The notes under the pieces: model-generated
Database searches by the model: none
Seen by the model: only the letters and a program-made list of their open reading frames with translations
Told to the model about the DNA's origin: nothing
Part shown: positions 26,734 through 35,967 of the stretch, one piece after another
How positions within the stretch are numbered: position 1 is the stretch's first letter
Layout of the letters: every line of letters starts with the position of its first letter
Source: Streptomyces agglomeratus
GTDB taxonomy: Bacteria; Actinomycetota; Actinomycetes; Streptomycetales; Streptomycetaceae
Reading direction: 5' to 3'
Length of the DNA stretch: 64,000 nucleotides
Assembly (NCBI RefSeq): GCF_001746415.1
Contig: NZ_MEHJ01000002.1
Span: 62,001 to 126,000 of the forward strand
Program-made: the position numbers and the translations under genes

Positions 26734-27981
26734 CTATGAGGCGTTCTCGGCCTGGGCGTTTGCGTCACCGCACATCGCTTGCCGGTACAGCGACTTCAGC
26801 GCGGCGTCGATGGGGTGGTGTTGCGGCTTCCCCGAGGAGTCCGGCTTGTTCCACCTCTGAAGGTTGAGCGCGACGGACATCTGGCGCTCGCCGTCGGCCC
26901 GGGTCAGGGACATCGTTCCGGCCCCCCACACCGTGCCGTCGTGGCCCCAGAAGGTGCCGCAATCCCGGACGGCGACCTTGTGCAGACCGAGGCCGTATTC
27001 GATCATCGATCCGTCCAGGGCGACGACCGGGACCGTGCGCTGCATCTGCGCCAGCGACGCCTGGTTGACGATCTTGCCGTCGAGCAGCTTGCCGTAGAAG
27101 CGGTTGAGATCCTCCATGGTCGATACGAGAGCGGCCCCCGTTCCCGTCCAGGACATGTTGTAGACGCTGTAGTCGCGCGGCGGGTCGTTCAGGCCCCACA
27201 GAGACTCGTACATCCGCGAATGCGGTCCCTCGATACGCGGCCCCGCCGGAAACCCGGTGTGCCGGAGCCCGGCGCGCTCGATGACATTCCGGGTGATGTA
27301 CTTCTCGGCCGTGATACCGGTCACCTGCTCCAGGAGCTGGCCGAGGAGCAGGTAATTGGTGTTGGAGTACACGCCCGGAGTGGCTCCGGGCTCCCCGGCG
27401 GGAGGCGCGTCGACCCCCATCTTGATCAGCTCGGCCGGGCGGAATTGCCTGAACCGGTTGTCGTCCAGGCTCTTGGGCGACATGTCCTGCAGAGAAGGGA
27501 ACGCGTAGCGGATGTAGTCGGGCAGGCCGCTGGTGTTGTTGAGCAGCATGCGCACCGTGATCTTCTTGCCGCGCTCCCCCGGCACCAGCTGCGGCAGGTA
27601 GCCGCCGATCGGTGCGTCGAGCTGGATGCGGCCCTGCTCGACCTGCTGCATGACTGCGGCGGCGGTGAAGGTCTTGGTGATGCTGCCGACGCGCTGGCGC
27701 ATGTCGGGCGTGACGGGACGGCCGGTCCTGACATCGGCGACCCCGGAGGCGCCGCGCCATGTCCGGCCGGCATCGCGTACCTCGGCGTACACCCCCGGCA
27801 CGCCGGCGCGGTGGACACCGTCCATGGCGGACTTCAGCTCTACGGGATCGAGGCCGGTCGCCGGGCTCGTGCCGGCGACCGGCGCGGCCCTTGTCCCGTC
27901 GGGCGCGGGAGCTGCCGCCACCGTGCCCGCACAGACGCTCAGCGCGGCCACGCTTCCACATATCGCCAGTCGGATCTTCAA
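26734..27981 (-). CDS. Secreted serine hydrolase (class C beta-lactamase / D,D-carboxypeptidase family)
   Basis: The start is TTG 27981, with AAAGGA eight bases upstream. The longer frame adds residues that look non-coding. The protein has 415 residues. A signal peptide (IRLAICGSVAALSVCAGTVA) is followed by a beta-lactamase/transpeptidase-like domain. SITK (in RVGSITKTFTAAAVM) supplies the nucleophile and general base near residue 100. The second motif is YSNTNY near 207 and the third is HDGT near 346. These proteins hydrolyse peptide or ester bonds outside the cell. Many are D-alanyl-D-alanine carboxypeptidases or esterases and not antibiotic-resistance enzymes. It lies 67 bp downstream of the alpha/beta hydrolase on the same strand. 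Confidence 0.85.
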   Translation of the reverse strand: MKIRLAICGSVAALSVCAGTVAAAPAPDGTRAAPVAGTSPATGLDPVELKSAMDGVHRAGVPGVYAEVRDAGRTWRGASGVADVRTGRPVTPDMRQRVGSITKTFTAAAVMQQVEQGRIQLDAPIGGYLPQLVPGERGKKITVRMLLNNTSGLPDYIRYAFPSLQDMSPKSLDDNRFRQFRPAELIKMGVDAPPAGEPGATPGVYSNTNYLLLGQLLEQVTGITAEKYITRNVIERAGLRHTGFPAGPRIEGPHSRMYESLWGLNDPPRDYSVYNMSWTGTGAALVSTMEDLNRFYGKLLDGKIVNQASLAQMQRTVPVVALDGSMIEYGLGLHKVAVRDCGTFWGHDGTVWGAGTMSLTRADGERQMSVALNLQRWNKPDSSGKPQHHPIDAALKSLYRQAMCGDANAQAENAS

Positions 27982-28048
27982 GACACCGGTCCTTTCGTGA
28001 TCGATGAGTGCAACGGGGGCTCTCCCCATGCCTTTCGGTATCCCCGGT

Positions 28049-28945
28049 TCACTTGGCCAGAGCGCGCCGCAGGGCGGCGCCGAGTTCGGCGTTCTGCCGT
28101 TGCGAGACCTCGGCGGACAGGAGCGCCTGCGAGCCGTGGAAGGTGCCGGGCCACTGGTGGAGCTCGACCGACACGCCCGCCTGCATCAGGCGCAGCGCGT
28201 ATGCGATGCCCTCGTCGCGGTTCGGGCAGAACTCGGCAGTGGCGATGTAGGCCGGTGGTAGGCCGGAGAGATCGGCGGCCCGAGCCGGGGCGGCGTACGG
28301 TGTGGCGGGCCGGGAGCCCAGGTAGTGCCGCCATGCTGCGGCGAGCTTGTCGCGGTTGAACCAGGGCGTGTCGGTGAAGTTCCGCGCCGACCACGTCTCC
28401 TGCCGGTCGTCCAGTCCCGGCTGGTTGAGCAGTTGGAAGTGGATCGCCGGTCCCTGCTCGTCGCGCGCCCGCAAAGCCACCGCGGCCGCGATGTTCGCCC
28501 CGGCGCTGTGTCCTCCGACCGCGATCCGCGCCGGGTCGATGCCGAGTTCGTCCGCGTGCTCGGCCGTCCAGGTCAGTACGGCATAGGCGTCGTCGAGGGC
28601 GGCCGGGAAGCGGTGTTCGGGCGCCAGGCGGTAGCCCACCGAGATCACCGCCGCCCCGGAGAGGCCCGCGATCCGGGCGGCCCAGGGATGCTCGGTGTCC
28701 AGGTCACCGAAGACTCCGCCGCCGCCGTGCAGCCAGACGATGGCGCCTTGCGCCTGGTGCGGGCGGTAGACCCGCACCGCCACGTCCGGGTCGGCGGACA
28801 CCGTGCGGTCCTCGACCTCCATGTTCGAGGTGTCCGGTGCCGGCGCCGCGGCGGCACGCTCGGAGAAGTTCTTGCGCGAGGTGACCGGGTCGTTCATGTC
28901 GAGTTGCGGGAGAAACGGGATGAATGCTTCGAGTTCGGGATCCAT
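28049..28945 (-). CDS. Alpha/beta hydrolase, hormone-sensitive-lipase family
   Basis: This 298-residue protein is read from ATG 28945, where GAGGAT stands eight bases upstream. It has the HSL oxyanion motif WLHGGGGVFGDL near residue 72, nucleophile elbow AVGGHSAGANIAAAV near 145, and a C-terminal histidine in WPGTFHGSQALL near 270. It is probably an intracellular esterase for small acyl esters. It is transcribed away from the PucR-type regulator across a 107-bp intergenic region and is likely controlled by it. A partial duplicate lies downstream of the serine hydrolase. Confidence 0.85.
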   Translation of the reverse strand: MDPELEAFIPFLPQLDMNDPVTSRKNFSERAAAAPAPDTSNMEVEDRTVSADPDVAVRVYRPHQAQGAIVWLHGGGGVFGDLDTEHPWAARIAGLSGAAVISVGYRLAPEHRFPAALDDAYAVLTWTAEHADELGIDPARIAVGGHSAGANIAAAVALRARDEQGPAIHFQLLNQPGLDDRQETWSARNFTDTPWFNRDKLAAAWRHYLGSRPATPYAAPARAADLSGLPPAYIATAEFCPNRDEGIAYALRLMQAGVSVELHQWPGTFHGSQALLSAEVSQRQNAELGAALRRALAK

Positions 28946-29052
28946 GATGACCATCCTCACGGTCGTCACCCGGTGGGTCACCCGCCATCCGTCGCGCATC
29001 CCACCGCCAACACGCACCAATCGGCGCGCCCTGGTCCTTCTATCCTTCTGCC
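28946..29052. promoter_or_regulatory. Divergent promoter region of hydrolase and PucR-type regulator
   Basis: This 107-bp region lies between two divergent starts. It contains a repeated GTCACCCG motif (around 28964 and 28977) that could be a binding site for the adjacent regulator. No unmistakable -35/-10 pair is visible. Confidence 0.3.
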
Positions 29053-30087
29053 ATGGAAGCACTGGCCGTTCGGCTGTCGGGACTGGATCCGTACGTCGAC
29101 GGCGCGATGCGCATCGTCGCGTTCTACGACACGCTGATGCGCCGACGGGTGGACCTCCCGGCGCTCGCCCGGGCCTCGGCGGGCCTGGCCGAGTGCGTGG
29201 CAGGGATTCGGCTCCACGGGACGGGGCGGGTGACCCGCGTCTCGCCCGACGGCAGTCAGACATCCACCCCGCCGGTACCCGCGTCCACAACGGTGCCGAT
29301 CACTCTGGATGAGGAGGAGATCGGCACGGTGTGGCTGGAACGCCCCAGCCCGCCGAATCCCCTCGACGAATTGCTCCTCGACCGGCTCGCTATCGCCGCC
29401 GCGGCCATCGCCGAGCAGTACGGCCCGGCCCGCACCACCATGGCCGACCCCGCCCTGGTCGAACTGGCGATCAGCGCCGACAGCGACGAGGCGGCCAGAG
29501 CCCGGGCGCTACGGCTGCTGGGTTTCGCCGCCGACCTTCCGGTCCGCGTCGTCGCCGTACGGTCTCGGCTCCCGCTCGGCCGGCTCGGCGGCCTGTTGTG
29601 CCCGGCCGGCCCGGTGAAGGCGGCACCTCTCGCCGACGTGGGCGTCATCCTGGCCGCCGCCATCGACCCGGCCAGGTTTCCGGCGGGCGTACGTGCGGGC
29701 ATCGGCGCCGCGCAAAGCCCCGACCGCTCCTGGCGGCAGGCCCGCACCGCCCTCCGCTTCACCGGCCCGCGCGAACCGGTCGTCCGCTACGCCGACCTGG
29801 GCGCGCTGGCGCTCCTGGCCGAGATACCCAAGGACGCCTCGCGCGACAACGCCGACGTGGCCGCCATTGCCCGGATCTCCGGCAACCCGGAAGACATGGA
29901 GACTCTGCACACCTACTGCGCCACCGGCTCCCTACGCCGGGCCGCCGACCTCCTCCACCTGCACCACAGCAGCGTCGCCCGCCGACTCGAACAGGTCGCA
30001 AAGACCCTGGGCATAGAACTCACTGAACCCACCGGACTACTGCGGGTCAGGCTCGCTCTCACCGCATGGCGGCTACTCGACGACTGA
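29053..30087 (+). CDS. PucR/CdaR-like transcriptional regulator
   Basis: This 344-residue protein is read from ATG 29053. The N-terminal half is an alpha/beta sensory region (IGTVWLERPSPPNPLDELL). The C-terminal 60 residues form the HTH of the PucR/HTH_30 type (GSLRRAADLLHLHHSSVARR followed by LEQVAKTLG). Regulators of this type activate adjacent genes in response to a metabolite. Its divergent orientation from the alpha/beta hydrolase makes that gene, and possibly the serine hydrolase behind it, the likely target. Confidence 0.75.
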   Translation: MEALAVRLSGLDPYVDGAMRIVAFYDTLMRRRVDLPALARASAGLAECVAGIRLHGTGRVTRVSPDGSQTSTPPVPASTTVPITLDEEEIGTVWLERPSPPNPLDELLLDRLAIAAAAIAEQYGPARTTMADPALVELAISADSDEAARARALRLLGFAADLPVRVVAVRSRLPLGRLGGLLCPAGPVKAAPLADVGVILAAAIDPARFPAGVRAGIGAAQSPDRSWRQARTALRFTGPREPVVRYADLGALALLAEIPKDASRDNADVAAIARISGNPEDMETLHTYCATGSLRRAADLLHLHHSSVARRLEQVAKTLGIELTEPTGLLRVRLALTAWRLLDD

Positions 30088-30164
30088 GCAAATCCGCCCC
30101 GTCACCCGAGGTGCCCGCACACGGTGGTGCGCTCGGCGCCGTCATCTGCCTCTCTGACACCTCG

Positions 30165-30284
30165 GCACAAAACGGGACCGACCGATGGCGTGGTCGTCCG
30201 GTTCGCCGGCCGGGGCACCGTTTCCCGGGCCCGGCGGCGTGCTGGTGAGCGCGCACAATCGTCGAGTCCACCGAGATTGCCCAG
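30165..30284 (-). pseudogene. IS5-type transposase fragment
   Basis: The minus strand reads WAISVDSTIVRAHQHAAG, the catalytic-Asp block of an IS5-group transposase. After a frame change it reads GAPAGEPDDHAIGRS, the residues that normally follow. Nothing more of the gene is present. Confidence 0.65.
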
Positions 30285-30394
30285 TTCAGCTCTGGTGCTG
30301 CACGTATACGCGTTGTGGGTTCAAGGGTGCTGCCCTAACGAGCTCGTGCATGGTTGGCGGTGGCGCGTCGAAGGCTGCGGATTCGCTGCAGGGT

Positions 30395-30562
30395 TCACAT
30401 GTGCGGATTACTTCCGAGGATGGCGGCTTGTTGGTGGGAGAGGAGCCCGGCGACGGCTCGGATGATGTCGCTCATGTGCTCGCGTCGGCCGTGGTGTCGG
30501 GCGAGGGCTCGCCAGTTCTTCAGATGACCGATGCCGTGCTCGACCCGGATGCGCCGTGACGG
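30395..30562 (-). pseudogene. IS5-type (DDE_Tnp_4) transposase C-terminal fragment
   Basis: The minus strand reads RIRVEHGIGHLKNWRALARH, containing the catalytic Glu block, then MSDIIRAVAGLLSHQQAA and a TGA at 30395-30397. The N-terminal part is missing. It may belong to the same degraded element as the fragment at 30.2 kb or to a different one. Confidence 0.65.
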
Positions 30563-30800
30563 CTTCGGCGAAATTGCCGTGGCCGTCCGGCACGCGATGG
30601 ACCGCGAGTTCCTCCGCCTGGAGAAGGTGGCCCAGTCTGCGGCGGCTCACATCCACAAGCTGGCCAGCGGCTCCTGTGTCTCCTGCGGCGGGGCGCTTTT
30701 CCTATCGCCGCTCGCAAACGTGCCCGCCCGATTCTGCTCCGCCGGGTGCGCCGCAGGCAGCAGTCAGGACTCCGGCGCGGCCACGTCACCAAAGGAGTAG
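30553..30800 (+). pseudogene. Cys-rich protein fragment, unknown
   Basis: A plus-strand frame of good codon bias reads AVRHAMDREFLRLEKVAQSA, then a Cys4-like cluster CVSCGGALFLSPLANVPARF followed by CSAGC, ending at TAG 30798-30800. The ORF begins inside the neighbouring transposase fragment, so its true start has been lost. The paired cysteines suggest a zinc-binding knuckle. I do not recognise the family. Confidence 0.35.
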
Positions 30801-31215
30801 CGCGGCGTCGGCTCGCCTGCCGCGGCTCCAGCGGAGTAAAACCGGTTCGCTGGCACCGCGGCGTGGGCCGGCGACCGTCTGCCCGAGGCCGCCCAACGCC
30901 TCCAGGGGTCACCTTCGTCGAGGGGGAGGGGCGGCCACGGACAAGGAGCTGTTCGCCGACCTCGTCGTGGGACACGCCGTGATCACACTGCGCGTGGCCC
31001 ACGGGCCGAGCCGGCTGGCAGCGGTCTGATCTCCGAATCGGCCCGCGCCTGGCCCGGGGCCGAGGCTGGTGTTACGGCTCCTGTAATACCGGCTCGGTCC
31101 CTCGCGCTCGCCGCACCGGCCGGGCAAATCCCGAGTGTGCTCAACGCGTCGGCGGAGTGAGGGCGATCAGGGCCGCGCAGACCGGCCCTCGGGCCCTGAG
31201 GTCGCGTATCAAGGC
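30801..31215. other. Region without a confident gene
   Basis: Only short frames are present. One plus-strand stretch near 30940-31029 (ELFADLVVGHAVITLRVAHG, then TGA) is coding-like but has no start. No repeats or hairpins of note were seen. Confidence 0.25.
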
Positions 31216-32343
31216 CTACTTCGTCCGGTGCATGGTGATGAACCGGGCGTACCGTTCGGTGAATGTGCTGGTGGTGCCTTCCCGGCCAGCCAGGGCGGCC
31301 AGGTCGCCCATGATGCGGACGACCTCTGCGTAAGGGCGGGTCCCCCGTCCGGCGAGCAGCTCTGTTGCGCGCTTCCAAGCGGCCTCGGGATCGTGCCGGA
31401 GGTCGACCAGTCGCCGGTCCTGGGCCTGGCGTTCCTCTCGAGCCGCTCGTTCCCGCTCCTCGGCCTCCCGCCGTTCCTCGTCGGCGATCCGCAGCGCCGT
31501 CTGGGCGGTGGCTGCGGCAAGGATTTCAGAGCCTGTTCGGCGTGCCGGGGCACGGTAGGGAGTCGGCTGGGCGTCCAGGAATCGGCGGCGTAGCCCGGAA
31601 AGCATGTGGGCATCGCCGTCGTGGAGCAGGTGGGCGAGGACGGTGTCCTTTTCGCCGACGTCGAGGGTGGCGATCCAGGCGCGGTAGGTGGGGAGCGAGG
31701 GTCCTGGTTCGGGCTGCGGTGAGCACCTTGCTGCGGCCGCGACGAGGTCTTGGTCGATGCGCAGGAACGTGGCCAGGTCGGCGAGAGGCTCGGGCAGGTC
31801 GGCCAGGCCCGGCGGCACCGGGGGCTCGACGTCGTCACCGTCGAGTTCGCCGTGTTGTAGGCACAGCAGCCAGGCGAGGTAGAGGAGGCGCATGTCGCCC
31901 TCGGCGACCTGCTGACGGGCGCGGGCGATGGAGGGCAGCCACTGCTGGTCCCTGTCCCCGTCGTCCTCGGGATCGAAGAGGTCGATGAAGTCCTCCACCG
32001 CGTCCTCGGGATCGGACTGCAGGGTGATCAGGACATGGTCGCCGCTCTCGCGGCTGGTCGCCGAGTCGCCGGTGCAGTAGGGCTCGGTGGCCCCGGCTGG
32101 CAGGGCGGTGGTGGGCCAGCGCAGGATCACCTGCCGGGTGCCCCAGTTCGCGAAGTAGAGGTGGGCGTCGTAGTGCGTCTCCACCAGTGCCTGCGGGTCA
32201 CCCCGGAAGTCACCCCAGCCGTAGGTGTTCACGAAGCGGTGCCGGGTGAGGCGGGCGCGCGTCGTCAGCGCGCGGATCTCCGCGAGCTGACTGTCGGTCA
32301 GCGGCGCCTCCACCAGGAACTGGTAGTGCTGGTACTCCGACAT
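31216..32343 (-). CDS. Uncharacterised conserved actinobacterial protein
   Basis: This 375-residue protein is read from ATG 32343, with AGGAG in the preceding bases. The N-terminal domain contains LTRHRFVNTYGWGDFRGDPQ and HLYFANWGTRQVILRWP. A central helical segment has LLYLAWLLCLQHGELDGDDV. The C-terminal 100 residues form a charged coiled coil (EERREAEERERAAREERQAQ) and a short terminal domain. I remember proteins with this layout in Streptomyces, often near SWIM zinc-finger genes, but no function. It is cytoplasmic and there is no catalytic motif. A DUF6300 gene lies 300 bp upstream on the same strand. Confidence 0.65.
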   Translation of the reverse strand: MSEYQHYQFLVEAPLTDSQLAEIRALTTRARLTRHRFVNTYGWGDFRGDPQALVETHYDAHLYFANWGTRQVILRWPTTALPAGATEPYCTGDSATSRESGDHVLITLQSDPEDAVEDFIDLFDPEDDGDRDQQWLPSIARARQQVAEGDMRLLYLAWLLCLQHGELDGDDVEPPVPPGLADLPEPLADLATFLRIDQDLVAAAARCSPQPEPGPSLPTYRAWIATLDVGEKDTVLAHLLHDGDAHMLSGLRRRFLDAQPTPYRAPARRTGSEILAAATAQTALRIADEERREAEERERAAREERQAQDRRLVDLRHDPEAAWKRATELLAGRGTRPYAEVVRIMGDLAALAGREGTTSTFTERYARFITMHRTK

Positions 32344-32640
32344 GCTCCTTGACCCCTCGATCGCTTCCGCTCCGGCCAAGTCGTAGCAGAGACGCAGGTC
32401 CGGCGGCGGGGCAATGCGCGGTTCTGGCGGACGGTGGGCACGCCGAACTCCGGCCAGGGTGGGGTGACTCACACGTGATCCCCCTCGGAAAGACGTCGCG
32501 TGAGCGCTGCCGCTGGAACCAGCCGGTCGGCAATTGCAGTGGCTGCTGATGCACTGGCTCGCAAGTGTCAGCGAGTCGGCTCCTGACGACCAACCTCTTG
32601 GACGCATATGACGGCCCTTCGGCGAGCGTCTAGCCCCTGC

Positions 32641-33048
32641 TCAGCCTTCCCCTCGGGGTACGAGGCTCAGGTGGGCTTGTGGGCTGGGCGGGGCTTCGGG
32701 CTGCGGGGCGCGGGCCCAGCCGTGGGCGTGCATGGTCTCGGTTTCCCAGTCCTCGAAGAGCTTCGGCAGTGCCTTCGGATCGCGGTCCGGGTCGCGGTGC
32801 CACTGGAGGAAGGCGCGGGCGGCTGGACGGCGGGTGTCGCAGGCCGGGCAGAGTTCCATCCAGACGCCGGTGATCAGCGGGCCGTGCCAGTGCAGCAGGA
32901 GTTCGCCTTCGCAGCGGGAGCAGGGCCGGGCCGGCTGTTCGTCTTCGTCCCGGTCGGGATACAGCCGGGCGAGTTCTTCGTCGCTGACGTGGTCGAGGCT
33001 GCCGTTGAGGTTACCGACGCGACCGAAAGAGCCGTCGGGGCGCACCAC
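32641..33048 (-). CDS. DUF6300-like protein
   Basis: This 135-residue protein starts at ATG 33048. It contains a zinc-ribbon pair (CSRCEGELLLHWHG and MELCPACDTRRPAARAFLQW), then HRDPDRDPKALPKLFEDWE and a proline-rich tail. This matches the Streptomyces DUF6300 pattern as I recall it. The paired CxxC motifs probably bind zinc. Its role is unknown. The IS630 element begins about 55 bp upstream and may have removed its promoter. Confidence 0.7.
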   Translation of the reverse strand: MVRPDGSFGRVGNLNGSLDHVSDEELARLYPDRDEDEQPARPCSRCEGELLLHWHGPLITGVWMELCPACDTRRPAARAFLQWHRDPDRDPKALPKLFEDWETETMHAHGWARAPQPEAPPSPQAHLSLVPRGEG

Positions 33049-33103
33049 CTAGCGCCAGGTGTACGACATATACTGACGTCAGCTCTTGGGGTGAACTGTT
33101 GCG

Positions 33104-34230
33104 AAGTCCCTGATAAGTGGGGGTGGGTGGCTGTATCCGTGGTGTGTGAGATATGCGGATGGGGGCGGACTGACTCCTACGGGACGTCGGCGTCGGGAGT
33201 CGGTACGGCTGCAGGCGGCTGAACTGTTCGAGCAGGAGATCAATCTGTCGGAGGTCGCACGGCGGCTGCGGGTGAGCGTGAAGTCGGCTTATCAATGGCA
33301 TCAGTTGTGGCGGGACGGTGGTGTCGAGGCTCTGGCTTCCCGCGGTCCGAGCGGGTCGCGGTGCCGTTTGTCCCCGCGGTGTCTGGAGAAGCTGGCCGTG
33401 TATCTGGAGCAGGGTCCGGCTGCGCATGGCTGGGTGGAGGACCAGGTGTGGACGCGTCGAGGGTGGCCACGCTGATCGGCCGGAAGTTCCACGTTTCGTA
33501 CAGCGTCTCGGGCGCCACCCGGTTGATGCACCGGCTCGGTTTCAGCCCGCAGGTCCCCGCCCGGCGGGTCGCCGAGCGCGACGAGAGGGCCGTGAGCGTG
33601 TGGCGGGAGGTGACCTGGGCGGAGGTAAAAGGGCCCGGGCGGCCTGCGGGGGCTACGTCTGCTTTGAGGACGAAGCCGGGTTCACCCGCAGGCCGCCCCG
33701 TGGACGGACCTGGGGCCGACGAGGCCGCACCCCGGTCGTGACCGTCAGCGGACGACGCTCGGGACGGCTGTCGGTGGCCGGCCTGATCGCAATGCGGCCA
33801 GGCTCCCGGACCCGGCTGTGCCACCGCCTGCGCACCCACCCCGCCGGCAAAGGCGCACGTCGCAGCATGGGCGAGCGGGACTTCCTCGCGCTGGTCGACG
33901 GAGTCCACCAGCTCGTCCGGGCACCGATCGTGCTGGTCTGGGACCGCCTGAACACCCACGTCTCCCGCAGGATGCGAGAACTCGTGGCCGAGCGTGAGTG
34001 GCTGACCGTGTTCCTGCTGCCCGCCTACTCACCCGACCTGAACCCCGTCGAAGGTATGTGGGCCCACGTCAAGCGCAGCCTCACCAACCTCGCCGTCATG
34101 GCCCTTGACCAGCTCGAAGCCCTCGTCCGCAACCGCCTCAAACGCCTGCAATACCGTCCCCATACCCTCGACGGCTTCATAGCCGGCACCGGCCTGACCC
34201 TCGAGACACCAGCCTCACCCTAATGGGACT
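33104..34230 (+). mobile_element. IS630-family insertion sequence (copy A)
   Basis: An IS630 transposase is flanked by short, poorly conserved end sequences sharing AGTCCC (33105-33110 and, on the other strand, 34225-34230). Clear TA target dinucleotides were not found at both ends, so the boundaries are approximate. Confidence 0.6.
33146..34223 (+). pseudogene. IS630-family transposase (two frameshifts)
   Basis: The N-terminal HTH (NLSEVARRLRVSVKSAYQWH) is in one frame. A central part (LIGRKFHVSYSVSGATRLMH) follows after a change near 33465. The catalytic part lies in a third frame after about 33635 and contains CFEDEAGF, APIVLVWDRLNTH and YSPDLNPVEGMWAHVKRS (DDE residues). Both changes fit loss of one base in a G/C run. 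Intact, it would be about 360 residues. Confidence 0.85.
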
Positions 34231-34464
34231 CGACGGGCCGTGAGGGAGACTACGGTCCGTAGCCGCCAGCAGGTGAGCACTATTCTCACCGGAGCCGTTT
34301 GAGCTCTGTTGTCAGACCGTGCCCCTGCTGGTCGGCCGGGAGGCCTGACTTCTGATGGGATGGCGTGCCCGCCGGGTGGTTGGGCGTGAGCACTGGATCC
34401 ATTAGGGCGCGAGCCGTGCCTTCCGCGGGCTGCGCATCATGACTGGACGAGGGCGAAGGGGCGG

Positions 34465-34875
34465 GTGCTGGTGTTGTTCATCGGTGACGACTGGGCCGAG
34501 GATCACCACGATGTCGAGGTGCAGGACGAGAAGGGCCGCAAGCTCGCAACCGCCCGCCTGCCGGAGGGAGTTGAGGGCATAGCGAAACTGCACGCCATCG
34601 TGGCCCGGCACGGCGGCGAGGACCTCGAACCCGGGCAGATGGTGGTCGGGATCGAGACCGACCGCGGACCGTGGGTGCAGGCGCTGATCGCGGCCGGCTA
34701 CCTGGTCTACGCGGTCAACCCCAGGCAGGCGGCCCGGTTCAAGGAGCGGTACGCAACCTCCGGGGCGAAGAGCGACCGCGGTGACGCGCACGCGCTGGCG
34801 GACATGGTCCGCATCGACCGCGACCAGCTGCGGCCGATCGCAGGCGACAGCGGCCAGGCCCAGGCCGTTCGCGAC
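34465..34875 (+). pseudogene. IS110-family transposase, N-terminal DEDD fragment
   Basis: The GTG at 34465 begins VLFIGDDWAEDHHDVEVQDE, and MVVGIETDRGPWVQALIAAG and SGAKSDRGDAHALADMVRID follow. These are the RuvC-like DEDD motifs of an IS110-type recombinase. The homology stops near 34875 and the C-terminal catalytic-serine domain is missing, so the element is dead. In IS110 elements the non-coding end before the gene encodes a guide (bridge) RNA. The 34231-34464 gap may retain part of it. Confidence 0.75.
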
Positions 34876-35052
34876 AAGCCGAAGTCAGTAAGCCCCCCTT
34901 TCGGGGTGGAGCGTGATGCGGAGGCCCACGATCCGCCCGCTTGCTGATCAGCGTCAAGGGGTCTGCAGGCAACCGATCGCCGCTCGCCGGGGCGCGGCAT
35001 GCGGGCCGAGAGCGGCCGGGGCTGAGGTGGCGTTTGTGGACCGGGCCGGCGG

Positions 35053-35967
35053 TCAGGACGGAACGGTGTAGGAGTAGAGCCGGTCGATTTCAGTGAACCC
35101 GGCGCGCTCGTAGAGGCGGTTGGCGGCGGAACGGTCCCGCTCGTGGCCGGGGGGCGCGTCGTCATCGACGTACAGGATCGCTTCCGCGCCGAGGCCGGTC
35201 AGTGCGTCGAGAGCGGAGCCCAGCATGGCCCGGCCGAGACCGCGTCCCCGCGCGTCGGCGGCCACCTCGATCCACCACAAGACGCCGACCCCCTGGAAAG
35301 GGAGACCGATCACCGCCTCGGCGACAGTGCTGCCGTCGTGGCGGGCCTCCAGTCGCCGCCCGCTCCTGTCGCTGGGGTCGTGGCCGATGTGAACGTGTGG
35401 CAGGCGCGGCAGTGTGGGGGCGGGCAGATCAGCGCGCATGTACCGCCAGAGTCGCTTACCGGTGAAACCGGCTTGTTCCAGCGCCCGGACCGTGGCGGCG
35501 CGGTGGCCGACCGGGAGAGCCTCCAGGCCGAGTGACAGGGCCGAAGCGAACTGGAACGCCTCGACCCGCCGGGCAGAAAGCACGGTGACCGCGTGGCGGA
35601 TCAACGCATCGGCCATCGACTCATCCTCGCGGCAGTGGAGCCACAGGAGCTGTCCCGTGTCGTCCCTTGCGCGGGGCGCGTACGAGACGACGCCCACGAC
35701 AGCCCCGGCCCGATCTGGAATCAACAGCGGGCATTGCGCCTGCCCGCCTCCCGGCCGGCTGCCGGACGGGAAGGGAAATACCAGATCGCTTCCCACGTTC
35801 ACTGAGGATCTCTGTGACGGCTTCGGCGCCCAGCTATATCCCGGCAGCATCGCCACGGACCGCACATCGCAGTCTTGGTCCGGGCCTCCCCACGCCCATC
35901 GGATAGAGGCGACGGGAGAGGAGAGTCCATCGGCTACGGCGCTCTCCAGCACTGCAAAGCGGCCCAT
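35053..35967 (-). CDS. GNAT-family N-acetyltransferase
   Basis: This 304-residue protein is read from ATG 35967 (MGRFAVLESAVADGLSSP), chosen because the sequence before it does not fit the family. The N-terminal half contains SDLVFPFPSGSRPGG. The C-terminal half is a GNAT fold with the acetyl-CoA loop ARGRGLGRAMLGSALDALTG near residue 242, preceded by GVGVLWWIEVAAD and followed by the conserved end AGFTEIDRLYSY. It transfers an acetyl group from acetyl-CoA to an unknown amine. It is monocistronic. Confidence 0.75.
   Translation of the reverse strand: MGRFAVLESAVADGLSSPVASIRWAWGGPDQDCDVRSVAMLPGYSWAPKPSQRSSVNVGSDLVFPFPSGSRPGGGQAQCPLLIPDRAGAVVGVVSYAPRARDDTGQLLWLHCREDESMADALIRHAVTVLSARRVEAFQFASALSLGLEALPVGHRAATVRALEQAGFTGKRLWRYMRADLPAPTLPRLPHVHIGHDPSDRSGRRLEARHDGSTVAEAVIGLPFQGVGVLWWIEVAADARGRGLGRAMLGSALDALTGLGAEAILYVDDDAPPGHERDRSAANRLYERAGFTEIDRLYSYTVPS

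Noticed and set aside
26734..27981. Antibiotic-resistance beta-lactamase
   Set aside because: Motifs fit the wide serine-hydrolase/carboxypeptidase group. Nothing in the sequence identifies true beta-lactamase activity.
28946..29290. Longer N-terminus for the alpha/beta hydrolase
   Set aside because: It would overlap the divergent regulator gene. The added residues are Arg/Pro-rich and non-conserved, while ATG 28945 has a good ribosome binding site.
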